Assembly (NCBI GenBank): GCA_025266875.1
Contig: JALLLT010000061.1
Coordinates: 1-64,000 of the forward strand
Reading direction: 5' to 3'
From: Fennellomyces sp. T-0311
Lineage: Eukaryota > Mucoromycota > Mucoromycetes > Mucorales > Lichtheimiaceae
Length of the DNA stretch: 64,000 nt
Shown here: positions 37,579 to 48,846 of the stretch, piece after piece
How positions within the stretch are numbered: position 1 is the first letter of the stretch
How the letters are laid out: every line of letters starts with the position of its first letter
Translations under genes and position numbers: made by a program
The notes under the pieces: generated by a model
What the model saw: the letters and a program-made list of their open reading frames with translations, nothing else
Told to the model about the DNA's origin: nothing
Databases searched by the model: none

Positions 37579-39620
37579 GTATGCTTCACTACGTAGAGAC
37601 ACAGCATGCCCACTTTTCGACCGCCGAATGCTTCAAAAGCACTCATACTCAAGATCGATTAGTTTCAGAAGAAGATTTTAAACGAATCGTGGAGCAGATC
37701 TTGCAACCACGTAACAAAGCGGCTGCTCCCGTACATAACTGGGCTAAAAAGATTAAAGCAAACGATTTTGAGGCATGAATGTGTATCTAGGATGATAATG
37801 ATATCTGAGTCTAACCGCAAATTGTAGGTCTTACAAAATGAAGAGGCCATACAATTTGGAAACGCAGTAACTGCAAGAAAGACTGCACAGGCGAAACTTT
37901 GAAAGCAAATTCTTGAGCGGGCTGATAGCATGTCAGAGCCCCAAATATCAAATGAGCAAGGGGTCGCGAGCAAGTCGCTATCCGACGTTCGGAACGTTTG
38001 AAAACCCAAGGTGCTGTACAGGGCGCTCTCATTATGCTCCGAACAGAGAACCTCCCTTCCAAATCGGCGAAGGGAGATGATTTTCCATCTGCTCGGAGCA
38101 CCTTTTTGGATGATCTGAACGGAGAGGACTTTAATCCCTCTCTGTTCAGAGCACCTCAGGTCTGTGAACATCATTTGTCTGAACAAGTAATCGATTTAAC
38201 TGACCTATATAAAACTAGTATACCGAGACCGGAGTAACCGACATCGAGTTTGGATATCCTCACGAAGGTCAAAATATTATTGGCTTTCAGGTAAAGGTGA
38301 TGTGAGTACGGAGGCAAAAACGCGGGCAACAGATGTAAGCGTATCACCGCAGAGAGTTGTACGTATATACTAAACCATAGTGACGTTTCAGTGGATCTGC
38401 GGGGGATAAAACGTATCTGGTATTTTGGATAAATATCGGAGGGACACTGTTGGTCGAGCAAAAGATGTCGATCTGGACGATATCACAGGTATGCAGTAAG
38501 TTACAGTAAGAATGAATTGTAAATGGATGCTCACTTATTATATTCCTAGCGCGATCAACCATATTTTTTACTTTTCAAAGAATAAGGGAAGGGGAGTGTG
38601 GCGTGTACTTGAAGATGAAAATCATGACGCAATCGAGGTGGATTTGGAGCGTACGGCGGGCTTGCAGATACTTCCTTTTGAAGCAGTTGAAAAGTGCAGA
38701 AATTTGTTGGTGGTACTGTATTGTAACATGGAAACAAGTATTCTAAGACTAATTCAAAATTAGGTTGCGCAAGAAAACGAAACTGAACTACGAACGATGC
38801 TCCTTCACTATCAACTCGAAACAAAGTCAGATAAGATCATGATGCCATTTATACGTTGTGTCGACCAGCTGTAAGTTTCCCGTCAATGTATACTTTAATT
38901 GGGACATTCAATCCACTAACTACGCAATTAACTATCAGGAACACTAACTATGAAAATGTGAACGACTTCTATGACCTCGAAGAAATAAGATTTTGTGAGC
39001 AAGCGCTGATGCGCTACATACAATTTATATTCCCGGCTAAAGAAATGTTTACAGTTGAAGGGTATGTCACAGAAAAAGTATATATTACTTTTGTCAATTG
39101 GCTAATTAAAAACGAAATCTCTTTTTAATAGGCCAAGTCGATCATCGAAAGCATGCAAAGAAGCATTCGAAGGTGTAGATTCTTCAATGGTTGCTTTAAA
39201 ACCTGATGTCATCATTTCAAAGGGTCAATCGGAATACGTCGCTGGTGAAGTCAAGAAGCCAGACTACAAGTATTTTGGAGTCTATACCGATCTGCCAAAG
39301 CTTGGATTCGAGCTGAAATACATGCTGGACCATCTAATTACTGCAAATCCTTGCAAAGAGGTAGCTGTTACAGGGATACTTTTAGAATGTACGCTTTCAT
39401 TCTAGCATTCCACAACAATTAACACTAACATACAACATGGTCATTTTACTATACACCTTTTAATTTCATAGGATTTCGGTGCACCACTTTCAAGATGGAT
39501 CTAAGGCATGATGGCATTTACCGGTTTGTCACGCTCGGCGATTGCCACTTAATCATCAACACGGACAGCTTCTTGTCATGCATTGATTGTTATGAAAAAT
39601 CATGCAATAAGAGGTACGGG
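37579..39620 (+). pseudogene. Second PD-(D/E)XK-like family gene, disabled copy (forward arm)
   Basis: Plus-strand segments form an ordered but broken multi-exon gene. An N-terminal helical part (SEEDFKRIVEQILQPRNKAAAP) is followed by NEEAIQFGNAVTARKTAQAK and then an in-frame TGA, with another TGA after SLSDVRNV. A central piece (DVDLDDITGM; VEVDLERTAGLQILPFEAVEKC-like) follows, then FYDLEEIRFCEQALMRYIQF. The conserved core is ALKPDVIISKGQSEYVAGEVKKPDY, an intact Asp...Glu-X-Lys nuclease-like motif, followed by the LPKLGFELKYMLDHLI helix and a TGILLE strand. A base change at the exon end (GAAT before the donor, GAAG in the inverted copy) would create a TGA across the splice junction. A later frameshift follows DCYEKSC. 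Confidence 0.6.
38958..39609 (+). repeat. Left arm of a 0.63-0.65 kb inverted duplication
   Basis: This segment, from the FYDLEEI coding stretch through the CIDCYEK block, reappears inverted at about 40915-41540 with high nucleotide identity including both introns. Small differences include a 6-bp in-frame length difference near 39155-39165 and single-base changes in the motif. The arms enclose about 1.3 kb of unrelated, decayed sequence. Confidence 0.8.
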
Positions 39621-40914
39621 ATTGAGATCTACTTTAACCCGGCGATTCATTTTTTAATTTCTCAACTAGAATATTGTTTTGCAAAGCTCACCGTCAAATA
39701 ACAAGCTACAATGGATGAAATCTCCGTTTCTCCCGCCTTTAAAACCTGTATGACTCCTCTATAATTGTCAGTGATCCTCCCATTTTAGTAGTAGTATTTA
39801 TATACATATCCTTCCCACAAATAAACAGAAGTTGTATAACCATACTTTATCATCCCCTACACACCTGGAGGTTCGAGAGTAGCAGTTGCAGATAGTTGGG
39901 GGAGCGCACTGAGAACCGTCCGAGTACTGGGGTAAAGACAGTTTTTAGGTGAGACTGTTACAAAGATTCTCTATTTGGAAAGAATGGTAGCGCAGAGTTC
40001 GAGTTTTGTTAAGTCTATTATCACGAGCTGTAAGATCCATATGAACGTTACGCGCATATATCCTATAGCATATCAGTAATGTAAATGCTATATAAGTTGG
40101 TTTGGAACAGATATCAAAGAGAGCGGAACTTGCTAATGCTTACAACGTAATTTCCAATCATTAAGCAGCAAGGCTGTAGATATGTCACTTCGTCCAGATC
40201 TAAGCTATCCAGAGGATATAAAACCTCGAGTGGGTTGCAGGAGTTATGATAAGTTTTCCAGCGAGGTCTTTGAGACAGGTTAAGTATATAGAATTTGGAC
40301 AGAACGTTGCTACATTAGTGATATCGCATATTGGCTAACATACTTTCAAGTGAGCGAACTTCGTGTTGTTCCGTGTAACTATATCTCTGATTTGTCTTAG
40401 AAGATGTGCAGACGTCTCGCGATCGACAAAAAATCCAGCAACATCTTCCTTGAAGTCTTTGTGGGCAATATTGTTGTCAGCATATGTAACGTCATTTTGA
40501 CTCAAGCAATCTGTACCCACTTCAAATTGTTAAGAGCATCAACACAGAACGTAGTTCCATCATTTGCTGGAAGACCCCTCTCCGGGCAGAATTTCATTTT
40601 CCCATATGCCTGTTCCGTACTGATACATAATTCCACAATGGATCTGTTAAACCAAACGACTAACAGTGCTCCCATCGTGTACATCTGTGTATTCTATCAC
40701 AGTTCGCCCCATTTCATCAATTCCTGAATAGTTGGTTCCTTCATCTCATAGTACTGATCGACCATCACTTCTTTATGCTTTGGAAGTCAAGTATATTCAT
40801 AATTTTATTAACTATCTAGTGAATCTTATTAGCTGGCATAGGGTAATGGACAACTTCACTTTTTGCGCAGCTTTCTCTAAAAAATTCGCCTGGGCAAAAA
40901 GCGGGGGTCCACTG
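39610..40914. other. Spacer between inverted-repeat arms
   Basis: About 1.3 kb. On the minus strand around 40330-40720 are protein-like segments (KFCPERGLPANDGTTFCVDALNNL; DNNIAHKDFKEDVAGFFVD) broken by stops, possibly the end of yet another accessory gene relic. No complete gene. Confidence 0.35.
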
Positions 40915-41540
40915 TAATTGCATGACTTTTTCATGACACTCGATACATGACAAGAAGCTCTCCGTATTGATGATTAAGTGGCAATCGCCGAGCGCGACAA
41001 ACCGGTAAATGCCATCATATCTTAGATCCATCTTGAAAGTGATGCACCGAAATCCTATGAAATTAAAAAGGTGTATAGTAAAATAATCATTGTGGAATGC
41101 TTGGATGAAAGCATACCTTCTAAAAGAATTCCTGTCACAGCTACTTCTTTGCAAGGATCTGCAGTAATTAGATGGTCCAGCATGTATTTCAGTTCGAATC
41201 CAAGCTTTGGCAGACCGGTATAGACCCCAAAATACTTATGATCTGGCTTCGTAACTCCGCCAGCGACGTATTCAGATTGGTCCCTTGAAACGATAACATG
41301 AGGTTTTAACGCGACTAATGAAGAGTCTACACCTTCGAATTTGCATGCCTTCGATGAGAGACTTGGCCTATTGAAAGAGATTTCATTCTAGATTAGCCAA
41401 TTGAACATAAGTAATATATACTTTTTCTACGTCATACCCTTCAATTGTGAACACTTCTTTAGCCGGAAATGTATATTCTATGTACGGCATAAGCGCTTGT
41501 TCACAAAATTTTATTTCTTCGAGGTCATAGAAGTCGTTCA
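40915..41540 (-). pseudogene. Inverted copy of the nuclease-like core with lost active-site residues
   Basis: The minus strand repeats exons of the forward copy: FYDLEEIKFCEQALMPYIEY, the core, LPKLGFELKYMLDHLITADP, TGILLEGFRC and CHLIINTESFLSCIECHEK. In the core, KPDV has become KPHV and GEVKKPD has become GGVTKPD, so the putative catalytic Asp, Glu and Lys are all replaced. The frame otherwise continues across the splice junction, where the forward copy has a nonsense change, and runs on to a stop at 40816. The upstream half of the gene is absent, so the copy is partial. Confidence 0.65.
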
Positions 41541-43293
41541 TGTGTTATCTGGTTGAATATAGGTGATAGTAGAAAAAGTAAACATGATAACGAAAAAAAG
41601 ACGGATTGACAATTTTTTTACGGGTAAGGAAAACCTGTTTATTCTCCTTAAGAAAAACACATGAAAAAGACACCAGTCTTGCCTGGGAGAAAGGCGTTTT
41701 TTAATTAGTGAATAGACAGAAAAGAGCTTAGGTTTGGCAAAAATAAACGGCAGTCTCCAACTTTTTTTTACTTAAACTCCTATGATACCGGATGATATTA
41801 ATAATACATATTATGGTTTACAACAGCAGGCTCTTCGGTAAATGAGCAAATTCAAGGAAAGCAAAATAAAGTACGCCACCAGTTTGAGAAGAATAGCACT
41901 TTGACTAGCCAGTTATGAAAAATTAGCTGTTGTAAAAGGAAGTTGCTTTTGTAAAGAAACAGGGTCTACAATGTAGGGTGAGATAGAAGAGACAGAAAGG
42001 GTGAGTTAAGCCCCTGGCTTGAGCTTCTGACAAGGTATGACCAAGATAATTGAAGCCAAGTTAACTGCTTTATTTCATTTGATAATTCGGGGGTATGTAT
42101 AGGCTTCTTTCAGTCTACGTATACCATGGTCCCGTGCTGGAGGACCTCAATTGCTTTTATCTTACTTTCCTTGAATTTCGAGCGCCTTTGCTGCACAGAG
42201 ATAAGTATCCACATTTTGCTGGTCCATTCGTATAAGCAGGTATGCATCTTCCAGCTACTTCTCATCGTTGGTGGCTTTTTCGTACGCGATCACATGGAGC
42301 TCGGGAAGTCATTCCGTAAAATAGCTCTCATTGATTAAGGCAGATGATCAAGCGATCATTGTGTCATACCTTTCTGCTTGTAAGTCATTATGAACTTCGT
42401 GTATAATGAGATCGATCGATGACTGAGTAGTTAAATCAATATTTTATATTATATTCCGTGGTATCTGTTCATTGGAATCGGTTCATTTGGCAGTGCTGAC
42501 TCTTGCTCCTTTGACAACGTTTTTGCCAGAGATCGCTGCTTGCAACGGTGTAAGCAGGTAATATTGAGATACCTTGTCATGATTACCGCTGAAGTTTCCA
42601 CCTAAGAAGTCTTGATTGGATGTTGCTCCGTGAGTTTGGTGTCGGTAGCATTTGGTACCTAGATTTACCAGGGCTATAACATATTTGAGCTTAATCTTGA
42701 CAGCATTCCTTGTATGATGTGGGTAATGGATCTGGGGTGTATAATATCAGTCTTAAACTACTTACAAAGCGGTAATGTAGTACTTGCCGTCATATCAAGG
42801 GAAATCACAGGCGATATTAGAAGCACTAGAGAGACAGACACATTTCTACCTTCTTTGGAATCAGTGATACTTGCTATCGTTGGGCTGGATAGGCGATATA
42901 TGTATTTTCCCAAAATGGCAATCCTTTCAACGAAGTAATGACCCATATTGTGCAAGTATCCGGAACGATATCATCGAAATTTGTTCATGTAGTCCATTGT
43001 CAGAGTCACCGCCAGAGTGTGTTGTTTATGTACATTTTGCAGACAGGTATTTTATTCTGATACAAAGATATAGACAACCATTATTCTAACGTATCACATA
43101 CTTCATCCATGTCATTTCCTTCCATCTGAGCCTTGTCTCAGTCGATCGCATTTCTTGTGCTTGCAGTGCATCTGGTCAGCAAAAGCTGTCTAGGAGTCGC
43201 TACGTAGAAGCAGCACTGCGTTGACTCCCTATCCTCACAGTCAGAAAGTAGCTGACGGATCATCGGATAGTCCAAGGGGAAATAAAATAGAAT
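41541..43293. other. Gene-poor accessory stretch
   Basis: No recognised gene. Short frames at 42126-42338 and 42714-42938 lack domains. A poly-A/T-rich section occurs around 41570-41780. Confidence 0.35.
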
Positions 43294-43400
43294 GCGCCTT
43301 TTTCCAAGGTAGCCCGCAGGACCGGTAGGTTCTACTTACGATACGAGCGCCCTTTTTCAAGGTCGCCCGCAGCTTCGGTAGTTTCTACTTACGATACGAG
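43294..43400. repeat. Tandem pair of about 54-bp repeats
   Basis: Two adjacent copies (43294-43347 and 43348-43400) share a GCC-TTTTTC start, a CCCGCAG centre and the identical end TTCTACTTACGATACGAG. About ten positions differ. They begin a GC-richer stretch that continues to 45.3 kb. Confidence 0.75.
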
Positions 43401-45370
43401 CCGCTTATCCCTGTGCCCAACCACAGAGTGGACCGTATGAGGCTCTAAGGAGATTTGAGCCAGTGGAGAGCCCAGCTAGATCTCTCTGTGTGCGCGAACC
43501 CTTCCGAGCTGGAACGTTCCCCGGTCTTTTGGTCCCACGGGCTGGCAGTTGCGACAAACCCAAGACGCCAGGAAATCCCGACTAAAATGCATACCCAGGA
43601 CTGGGGTTGCAGAAAGAAACTTCGCTTCAACGGGGCCTCCACGCACGCGGAAGTTACCCTCCACTTGCGCCGTTGCACAGCCATGAGCCGTGCTATCGTT
43701 AGTCTCGTCACCTGACAGGGCGGGTTCGCTGGCTCATGACAGTGGCGGCGCTATGAAAAAAAAAAGGGGGGAAGCGCCAATGCAAAAGTGGCATTGGGAG
43801 ACAGAGCCACTGAGCTTGTGCAGCAAGTGAACGGGAATGCGACGGGGTGTGCCAAAGAAACAACAACGATTGAACAAGTAGATCAAAGGAAGAGGTGGAG
43901 CGTGTTAAGGAAAGAAGCGCGTCGCTACCAAGCAGCCGGATTTAAAGCAACTTGGCAACGTCACGCGGCCAATCAAGATCCAAGGCCCACTGTATGTGTT
44001 GTCCATAGCATCGGGTCGCGCTGGAAACCAGCTTCGCGTAGGGATAACGTAGAGACACGTAACGAGTGTCGTAAGAAAGCCCAAAAAATGCTTGTTTCAA
44101 ATATAATGAACCGAGTCGACCAGAATGCGTGCTCTTGTCAGTGGACCGCGATCTTTGTATTGTGAGAGAGCCTTCCATTTTTGGATTAGCAGGCCAAGCA
44201 ATATGATCTGATTGCTGCGGCCAATTTACAACCATGCAACCGGGAATACACCGGAGTCCGTCTGATTGCTGCAGCCGCAGCCCTCGTTCCTCATTGTTTC
44301 TTTGCCTTCGCATTCATTCTTTCAGCATCGCACGCATTCACGCACAAAGGTTAAAATGTCTCGGATGTCCGCGTAGAAACTATTTTCTTCTGTTGTAAAC
44401 TGCCATGCCGATTGCCAACTCTCCCGGTTGCTGATCGAGATACAGCTCCGATTCAGTGTGAGCGAGAAAGCGACCATTTCCATCGGGATTACTGACTCTG
44501 GAGGCTCGCGCCATGTAGATTAACCCCTCTCTTCCTGGCACCTTAGCGCAATCGCAGGCACGCACGCGCAAAAGGTAAAATGTCTCGAATGTCCGCGTCA
44601 TTCAAGTAGAAACTATTTTCTTCTGTTGTAGACTGCCATGCCGAATGCCAACTCTCCCGGTTTGCTGATCAAGACACAGCTCCGATTCAGTGCGCGCGAG
44701 AAAGCGACCGTTTCCATCGGGATCACTGACTCTGAAGGCGCGCCAAAAGATTGACCCCTCTCTTCCCTGGCCCCTTAGCACAAAGCGCAGACGCTCAACG
44801 TTTATACCAGTCTGCCGATGCACAGATGACGCCGTCCTGTAAAACTTTACCTTTAGCTCTTCCCTGCATAATAGTATATATTGGGGGCGAAAGCCTCTTT
44901 TATATCGCAGGTTGAACTCAAGTAAGTGCTCCTGGATCCGCTCCCAGCTGTTCAGCAACCATCAAGAAGGAGACGTTGGCGCAAAACGGGCCTCGCAGCC
45001 AGTGGATAGGGTACTCGTCGTTTCGATGGGCAAAGCCTTCTTCGGGAGCTGGCGTGGCTTCAGTGGGTCTGCTGCAAGCTTACGTTAACCCTTCCTCTGG
45101 AATAGCTGCCAAAATCTCAGTGCCGTAAGGCCTGGGGACCGTTCCAAGTACATGGTGAACAGGCGGCCATGTGCGAAATCCTGTGGGGAGTCAGGATGTG
45201 GTCGGGGATCGACGCAGCATCGCCTCCTCGTGGCGATCCCTGTAAACGCGATGTTCTTGATGGGTGATGGGCATCACGGCTAGGAGTGCTGCACGCTTCT
45301 TTGTAAATTGTTAGATAGAGTTTTCTTTTTGTAACTTGCTCATCCGTTACGTAGAAACGTTAACATTAAA
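43401..45370. mobile_element. Candidate decayed retroelement, GC-richer than surroundings
   Basis: Base composition changes from AT-rich to near-balanced. A plus-strand frame (43455-43715) ends in a zinc-finger-like WGCRKKLRF...HAEVTLHLRRC. A T-less purine tract (A10G6) with a GCGCC/GGCGC hairpin lies near 43752-43778, and a basic Gln/Arg-rich frame (43788-44165) follows. Near the right end, TTGTAACTTGCTC and a short A-run (about 45366-45375) could be a retroelement tail. No reverse transcriptase motif is visible, so the class is uncertain: a non-LTR 5'/3' remnant or a non-autonomous element. Confidence 0.35.
44336..44785 (-). repeat. Direct tandem duplication of a ~225-bp unit, open on the minus strand
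   Basis: Two head-to-tail copies (about 44336-44555 and 44561-44785) share AAAATGTCTCG, GTCCGCGT, GTAGAAACTATTTTCTTC and CTCCGATTCAGTG. The second has a 9-bp insertion before GTAGAAAC. On the minus strand both copies are open and encode the same peptide series (RVSDPDGNGRFLARTESEL in one, RVSNPDGNGRFLAHTESEL in the other). Confidence 0.8.
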
Positions 45371-45711
45371 AAAATTGAGCAACCCATGATCCAGCTTTTC
45401 AGAGCACTGGTCGTAACTTCAGTTGGATGTCAAGTACGACATTGAGATACACAGTATGGTATGCAACAGATAGTGTCAATCACTCCGTTGCCACAGCAAT
45501 CCATGTTGACCATGTTTGTTTAGCGGCAAGAGTTAAGTTTGGACGTGTAACCAGAGCCTTTTATTTCTACAATAACAAAGCGAAGCCTGCCAACACCCCA
45601 ACCTACCAATCCTACAAAACGCTTCAATACCGAAGAAATTACTTTTGACGATGGCCTGGTTGGAATCAACACTGGAATCCATAATCTTGACTTTGGTTCA
45701 ATAAGCAACGG
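45371..45711. other. Spacer, no recognised gene
   Basis: AT-rich; leads into the TPR/F-box relic. Nothing assignable. Confidence 0.35.
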
Positions 45712-46560
45712 CAATGTTGAACAATTTCAACGAAGCTCGTGCCAAACTTCTCGTCATTTGTGCCCACGCGTTACGAGAAAAGCAAAGTTCGACAAAGCAA
45801 TAACATACGTCTCCAAAGCCATCGGCATGTATCCCGTGTCAGGACAACCCTAGCTCTCCGCCATCAAGCTTTGTACTGCACACGGAAAACCAAAGTTGGC
45901 CATCGATGTACTTGAAAATGGTCTATGCACATCCTTTCCATCATTTCGTTGGTCAACCCAGTATAACACAAGAGTGGTAGCAAAACGGTTGTCAGAGGAA
46001 AAAGTGGACTTTGTGCCAACCATCCTTGCTGAAGTCACTGCAAGAATCTTTACTTGCCCTCGATATGGACAATAGTAATTAAAGGCATGTCAACGACACC
46101 CTAATATCGATAGTTCGGCGTGCATTAGTATTTGCGTGCTCTGATTTTTGGAAACTTGCTTGGATTGTATAGCAAACACGGAAGCGAAGCATTTCGACTT
46201 TTGCCATCAGTATGCAGCCGTGTGAAGAAGTTCAACATTCAAAATTTATCAAAGCAACAAAGTTGGGCACTCTTGAAGATAGCAACACTGAATATGTTGC
46301 AGTCGGTAATAAGACTGCCATTTCGTAGGCTCTACTGACAATAATCACAGAGATCGACACATTCAGTGGGTGATTATCTCCGAACACCCAATTGCGTCTA
46401 ATACCAGCATTTGGGGAACGCCTGACAGAGCTCACGACCCATCAAGTTCTCATAGTTCGGAATCGAAGCACTACATCGCTTCTTAATGTTGATCTGCCAA
46501 CATGCAAAAACCTATCGTATTTCGGTGTACGATGTATGCTAGATATACAGCTGTTAAGAG
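45712..46560 (+). pseudogene. Decayed TPR / F-box / LRR protein gene
   Basis: Plus-strand fragments follow the order of fungal TPR-F-box-LRR proteins. FNEARAKLLVICAHAL and KFDKAITYVSKAIGMYP come first (TPR-like, followed by an in-frame TAG), then GKPKLAIDVLENGL. The F-box start VDFVPTILAEVTARIFTC follows. After a gap come LRR-like LTELTTHQVLIVRNRSTTSLLNVDLPTCKNLSYFGVRC. Frameshifts separate the pieces. The intact gene of the same architecture lies on the other strand just to the right, so this is a degenerate paralogue in convergent orientation. Confidence 0.6.
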
Positions 46561-46656
46561 AGAGCTTTTTTGGCGCGTATGCTATGTTTGTTGATGGTCA
46601 GCAACAATTATTATGGATAGAGCAGTACCATTTTTTATTGAGAACAAGTGTGGAAA

Positions 46657-48846
46657 TCACAAGTCCAGTGTCTTCTGCAGAAAAGGGTACACTATATTAC
46701 TTGTTGAGGTATTATTTGACAAGGTTCCTTCTGCAACTTGCAAATCATATATGAGCTTGCTGTGTTTTTGCTTATTTAGGAGGACAATGAGCATATCTTC
46801 ACCGAGTAATGTTGGACACTGGGAAAACTGCTTTAAACGCAAGCTGATCAGCTCGTATCGCATTCCCAAGACCCATTCGTTGTATTCGGTATGGTCATCG
46901 CCATTGCCACCAATACAAAGGACGGAATCAAAGAATACCCACTCGAGCGACGGCAGCAGGTCCAATTTGATAACAAAGTCTCGAACCTCGTGGAAGTAAA
47001 ATGTGGCATTGCTGAACTCAATACCGCGTATTCCGGATGTTGCTAAGAGATCGAGCATACCGGGCGATATCGCTGTGCAATCCGTGAAACAAAGGTGTTG
47101 TAGCCCATTGAGACCTTCGGCGCTTCGCGTAAGCAGCTTACGTAGACCATCCAAAGCCAATCCAGGTATCACAAATGGAGAACCGAATTCTTCGACAAAG
47201 ATATCGTCCATAAGCTCATCGGGGATGAAATCTTGTGCACCAAATGTCAACTCCAGCCGGCGCAGGCTCTTCACTGTGCTCAATGCGTCCACGACGACTT
47301 CATGAATAACTACTGGGTGGAAGACAGCGCAATCAACGAGACCAGTACATTGGCGCAGCATTGCAGCGAATGCGTTCTCCTTCGAGTTAGGTATGATGCA
47401 GTATAGGCGTCTGAGTTTTGGGTAGTGGGCAGCCATGATGCGATCCCATCCAGCATATCTGCTCAGTTCAGAGTAAGCACGCCGATAATTTTCTGTCCTT
47501 ACGCAAGTAACAATGAGTTCTTCCAGTGTGTCACAATTGTTTGTGACTAATCCACTGATGTTGTAGCGAATGGAACCCATTATGCCTGCGTTGTAGTCTT
47601 CACATGCTGCCACAAGTGCCAATGACCGCAATCCTGCCGGTGGATCGTTTTTGGTGCATACGGCATTCATAAGTTGGTGTTCCAAGGTTAACAGGCGTCG
47701 ATGGAGATAGGCATGAAACACGAGTACTTCGAGGGCTGTGAGCTTCTCGATCACCTTGAGGATGCGCCAGTTGCATTTGGATATAGATAATCGGCGAATT
47801 GTAGGGCATCGACGCAATATCATCTCCACATGCTCGATTTGCTGAATCGTCAGAATACTGAGCTTTAGTGTGGTCAAATGTAATAGTTGCGGTGTCAGAG
47901 CCAAGCCATCACAATGAATATCTGGAGATCCTCCGTCAAACTCCAGTCGTTTGATGTTTGGAAAGGCCGCAAACACAGAGTTCAGGTGCCAACTAACACC
48001 GAAGTGGTACTTCATGTACGCCGTGTCGATTTTTCCATGATAATCTTTAGAAGAAGGTAAATATTTCATAATATAAATGATACACATCGACAAATGCATA
48101 CCGGGTTCGATACTTTTGCAATAACGCAAAGCCTGTTTTTCGAAATCTTGTTCAGTCACACCTAGGTCTCGTTGTCTCCAGGTCCTTTGGCTTCCGCCAA
48201 GGTACGATGCATTCCAGACATGCTGACCAACGCTGGGAATCACAAGCCAGGCGTTTTTGCTGTCCATGGAAAGTTCGATAGATCGCCACAGGGACTTGCA
48301 TTGCGCAATTTGATTGTACCACGACAATGAAACTAGCGCAAGCACCGCAAGTTCTTCGGTTGCAAATGGTTTGAGAATTTGAACCAGCAGCTCTTGCGAA
48401 AGACAAGTGACAAAGTCAACACGGGCACGCAAACATTCTTCGGCATTCGCTTTGAAATCCAACAACTGCTTTTTTGCCAATGGGTCCTTTCGCCGACGCA
48501 GCACTTTGGAAGCTTTTTCGCAGATATCGATGACTTTGGCTTGTTTCCCTTGCATGGCGTATAGGTTCGCAAGACATAGATGGCCCGGCACCGACTTTAC
48601 ATCCAAGTGTAGGATTGATGAAGCGTCCCTTTCGGCTGCATCAAACTTGGCGATTTTCCCTTTGGCCATGGCACGGATGTAGTACAACGATGCAATTGTT
48701 TGAGACGGTACAGAGTAGCGAAGCTGGTTGATTTGATCTGAAGTTATCTTTATAGCTTCATTGTAGTCTTTGTGGTCAAAAGCGGACCGGGCATGTTTGA
48801 GTGACCCGTCTGGATCCTTTTGAAGCTCCTTTTTTGAGCTTGACAT
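46657..48846 (-). CDS. TPR/F-box/LRR protein, SCF substrate-receptor type
   Basis: One uninterrupted 729-residue frame. N-terminal residues about 15-120 contain TPR-like helical pairs (DYNEAIKITSDQINQL; AKFDAAERDASSILHL; KQAKVIDICEKASKVL). Residues about 143-193 are an F-box (VDFVTCLSQELLVQILKPFATEELAVLALVS, then SWYNQIAQCKSLWRSIEL). The remainder is a long leucine-rich repeat-like array (TTLKLSILTIQQIEHVEM; IRRLSISKCNWR; LRSLALVAACED; LQHLCFTDCTAI). Such proteins bind Skp1 and present substrates to a cullin ubiquitin ligase; the target is unknown. The Met at 48846 is chosen because the F-box/TPR family begins with a similar charged stretch; an in-frame Met 60 nt upstream adds a hydrophobic, unlikely leader. 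Single exon, unlike most neighbours. Confidence 0.82.
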   Translation of the reverse strand: MSSSKKELQKDPDGSLKHARSAFDHKDYNEAIKITSDQINQLRYSVPSQTIASLYYIRAMAKGKIAKFDAAERDASSILHLDVKSVPGHLCLANLYAMQGKQAKVIDICEKASKVLRRRKDPLAKKQLLDFKANAEECLRARVDFVTCLSQELLVQILKPFATEELAVLALVSLSWYNQIAQCKSLWRSIELSMDSKNAWLVIPSVGQHVWNASYLGGSQRTWRQRDLGVTEQDFEKQALRYCKSIEPGMHLSMCIIYIMKYLPSSKDYHGKIDTAYMKYHFGVSWHLNSVFAAFPNIKRLEFDGGSPDIHCDGLALTPQLLHLTTLKLSILTIQQIEHVEMILRRCPTIRRLSISKCNWRILKVIEKLTALEVLVFHAYLHRRLLTLEHQLMNAVCTKNDPPAGLRSLALVAACEDYNAGIMGSIRYNISGLVTNNCDTLEELIVTCVRTENYRRAYSELSRYAGWDRIMAAHYPKLRRLYCIIPNSKENAFAAMLRQCTGLVDCAVFHPVVIHEVVVDALSTVKSLRRLELTFGAQDFIPDELMDDIFVEEFGSPFVIPGLALDGLRKLLTRSAEGLNGLQHLCFTDCTAISPGMLDLLATSGIRGIEFSNATFYFHEVRDFVIKLDLLPSLEWVFFDSVLCIGGNGDDHTEYNEWVLGMRYELISLRLKQFSQCPTLLGEDMLIVLLNKQKHSKLIYDLQVAEGTLSNNTSTSNIVYPFLQKTLDL

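Noticed and set aside
43804..43820. Minus-strand AGCTCAGTGGCTC resembling a tRNA A-box
   Set aside because: No B-box or cloverleaf pairing found within 100 bases.
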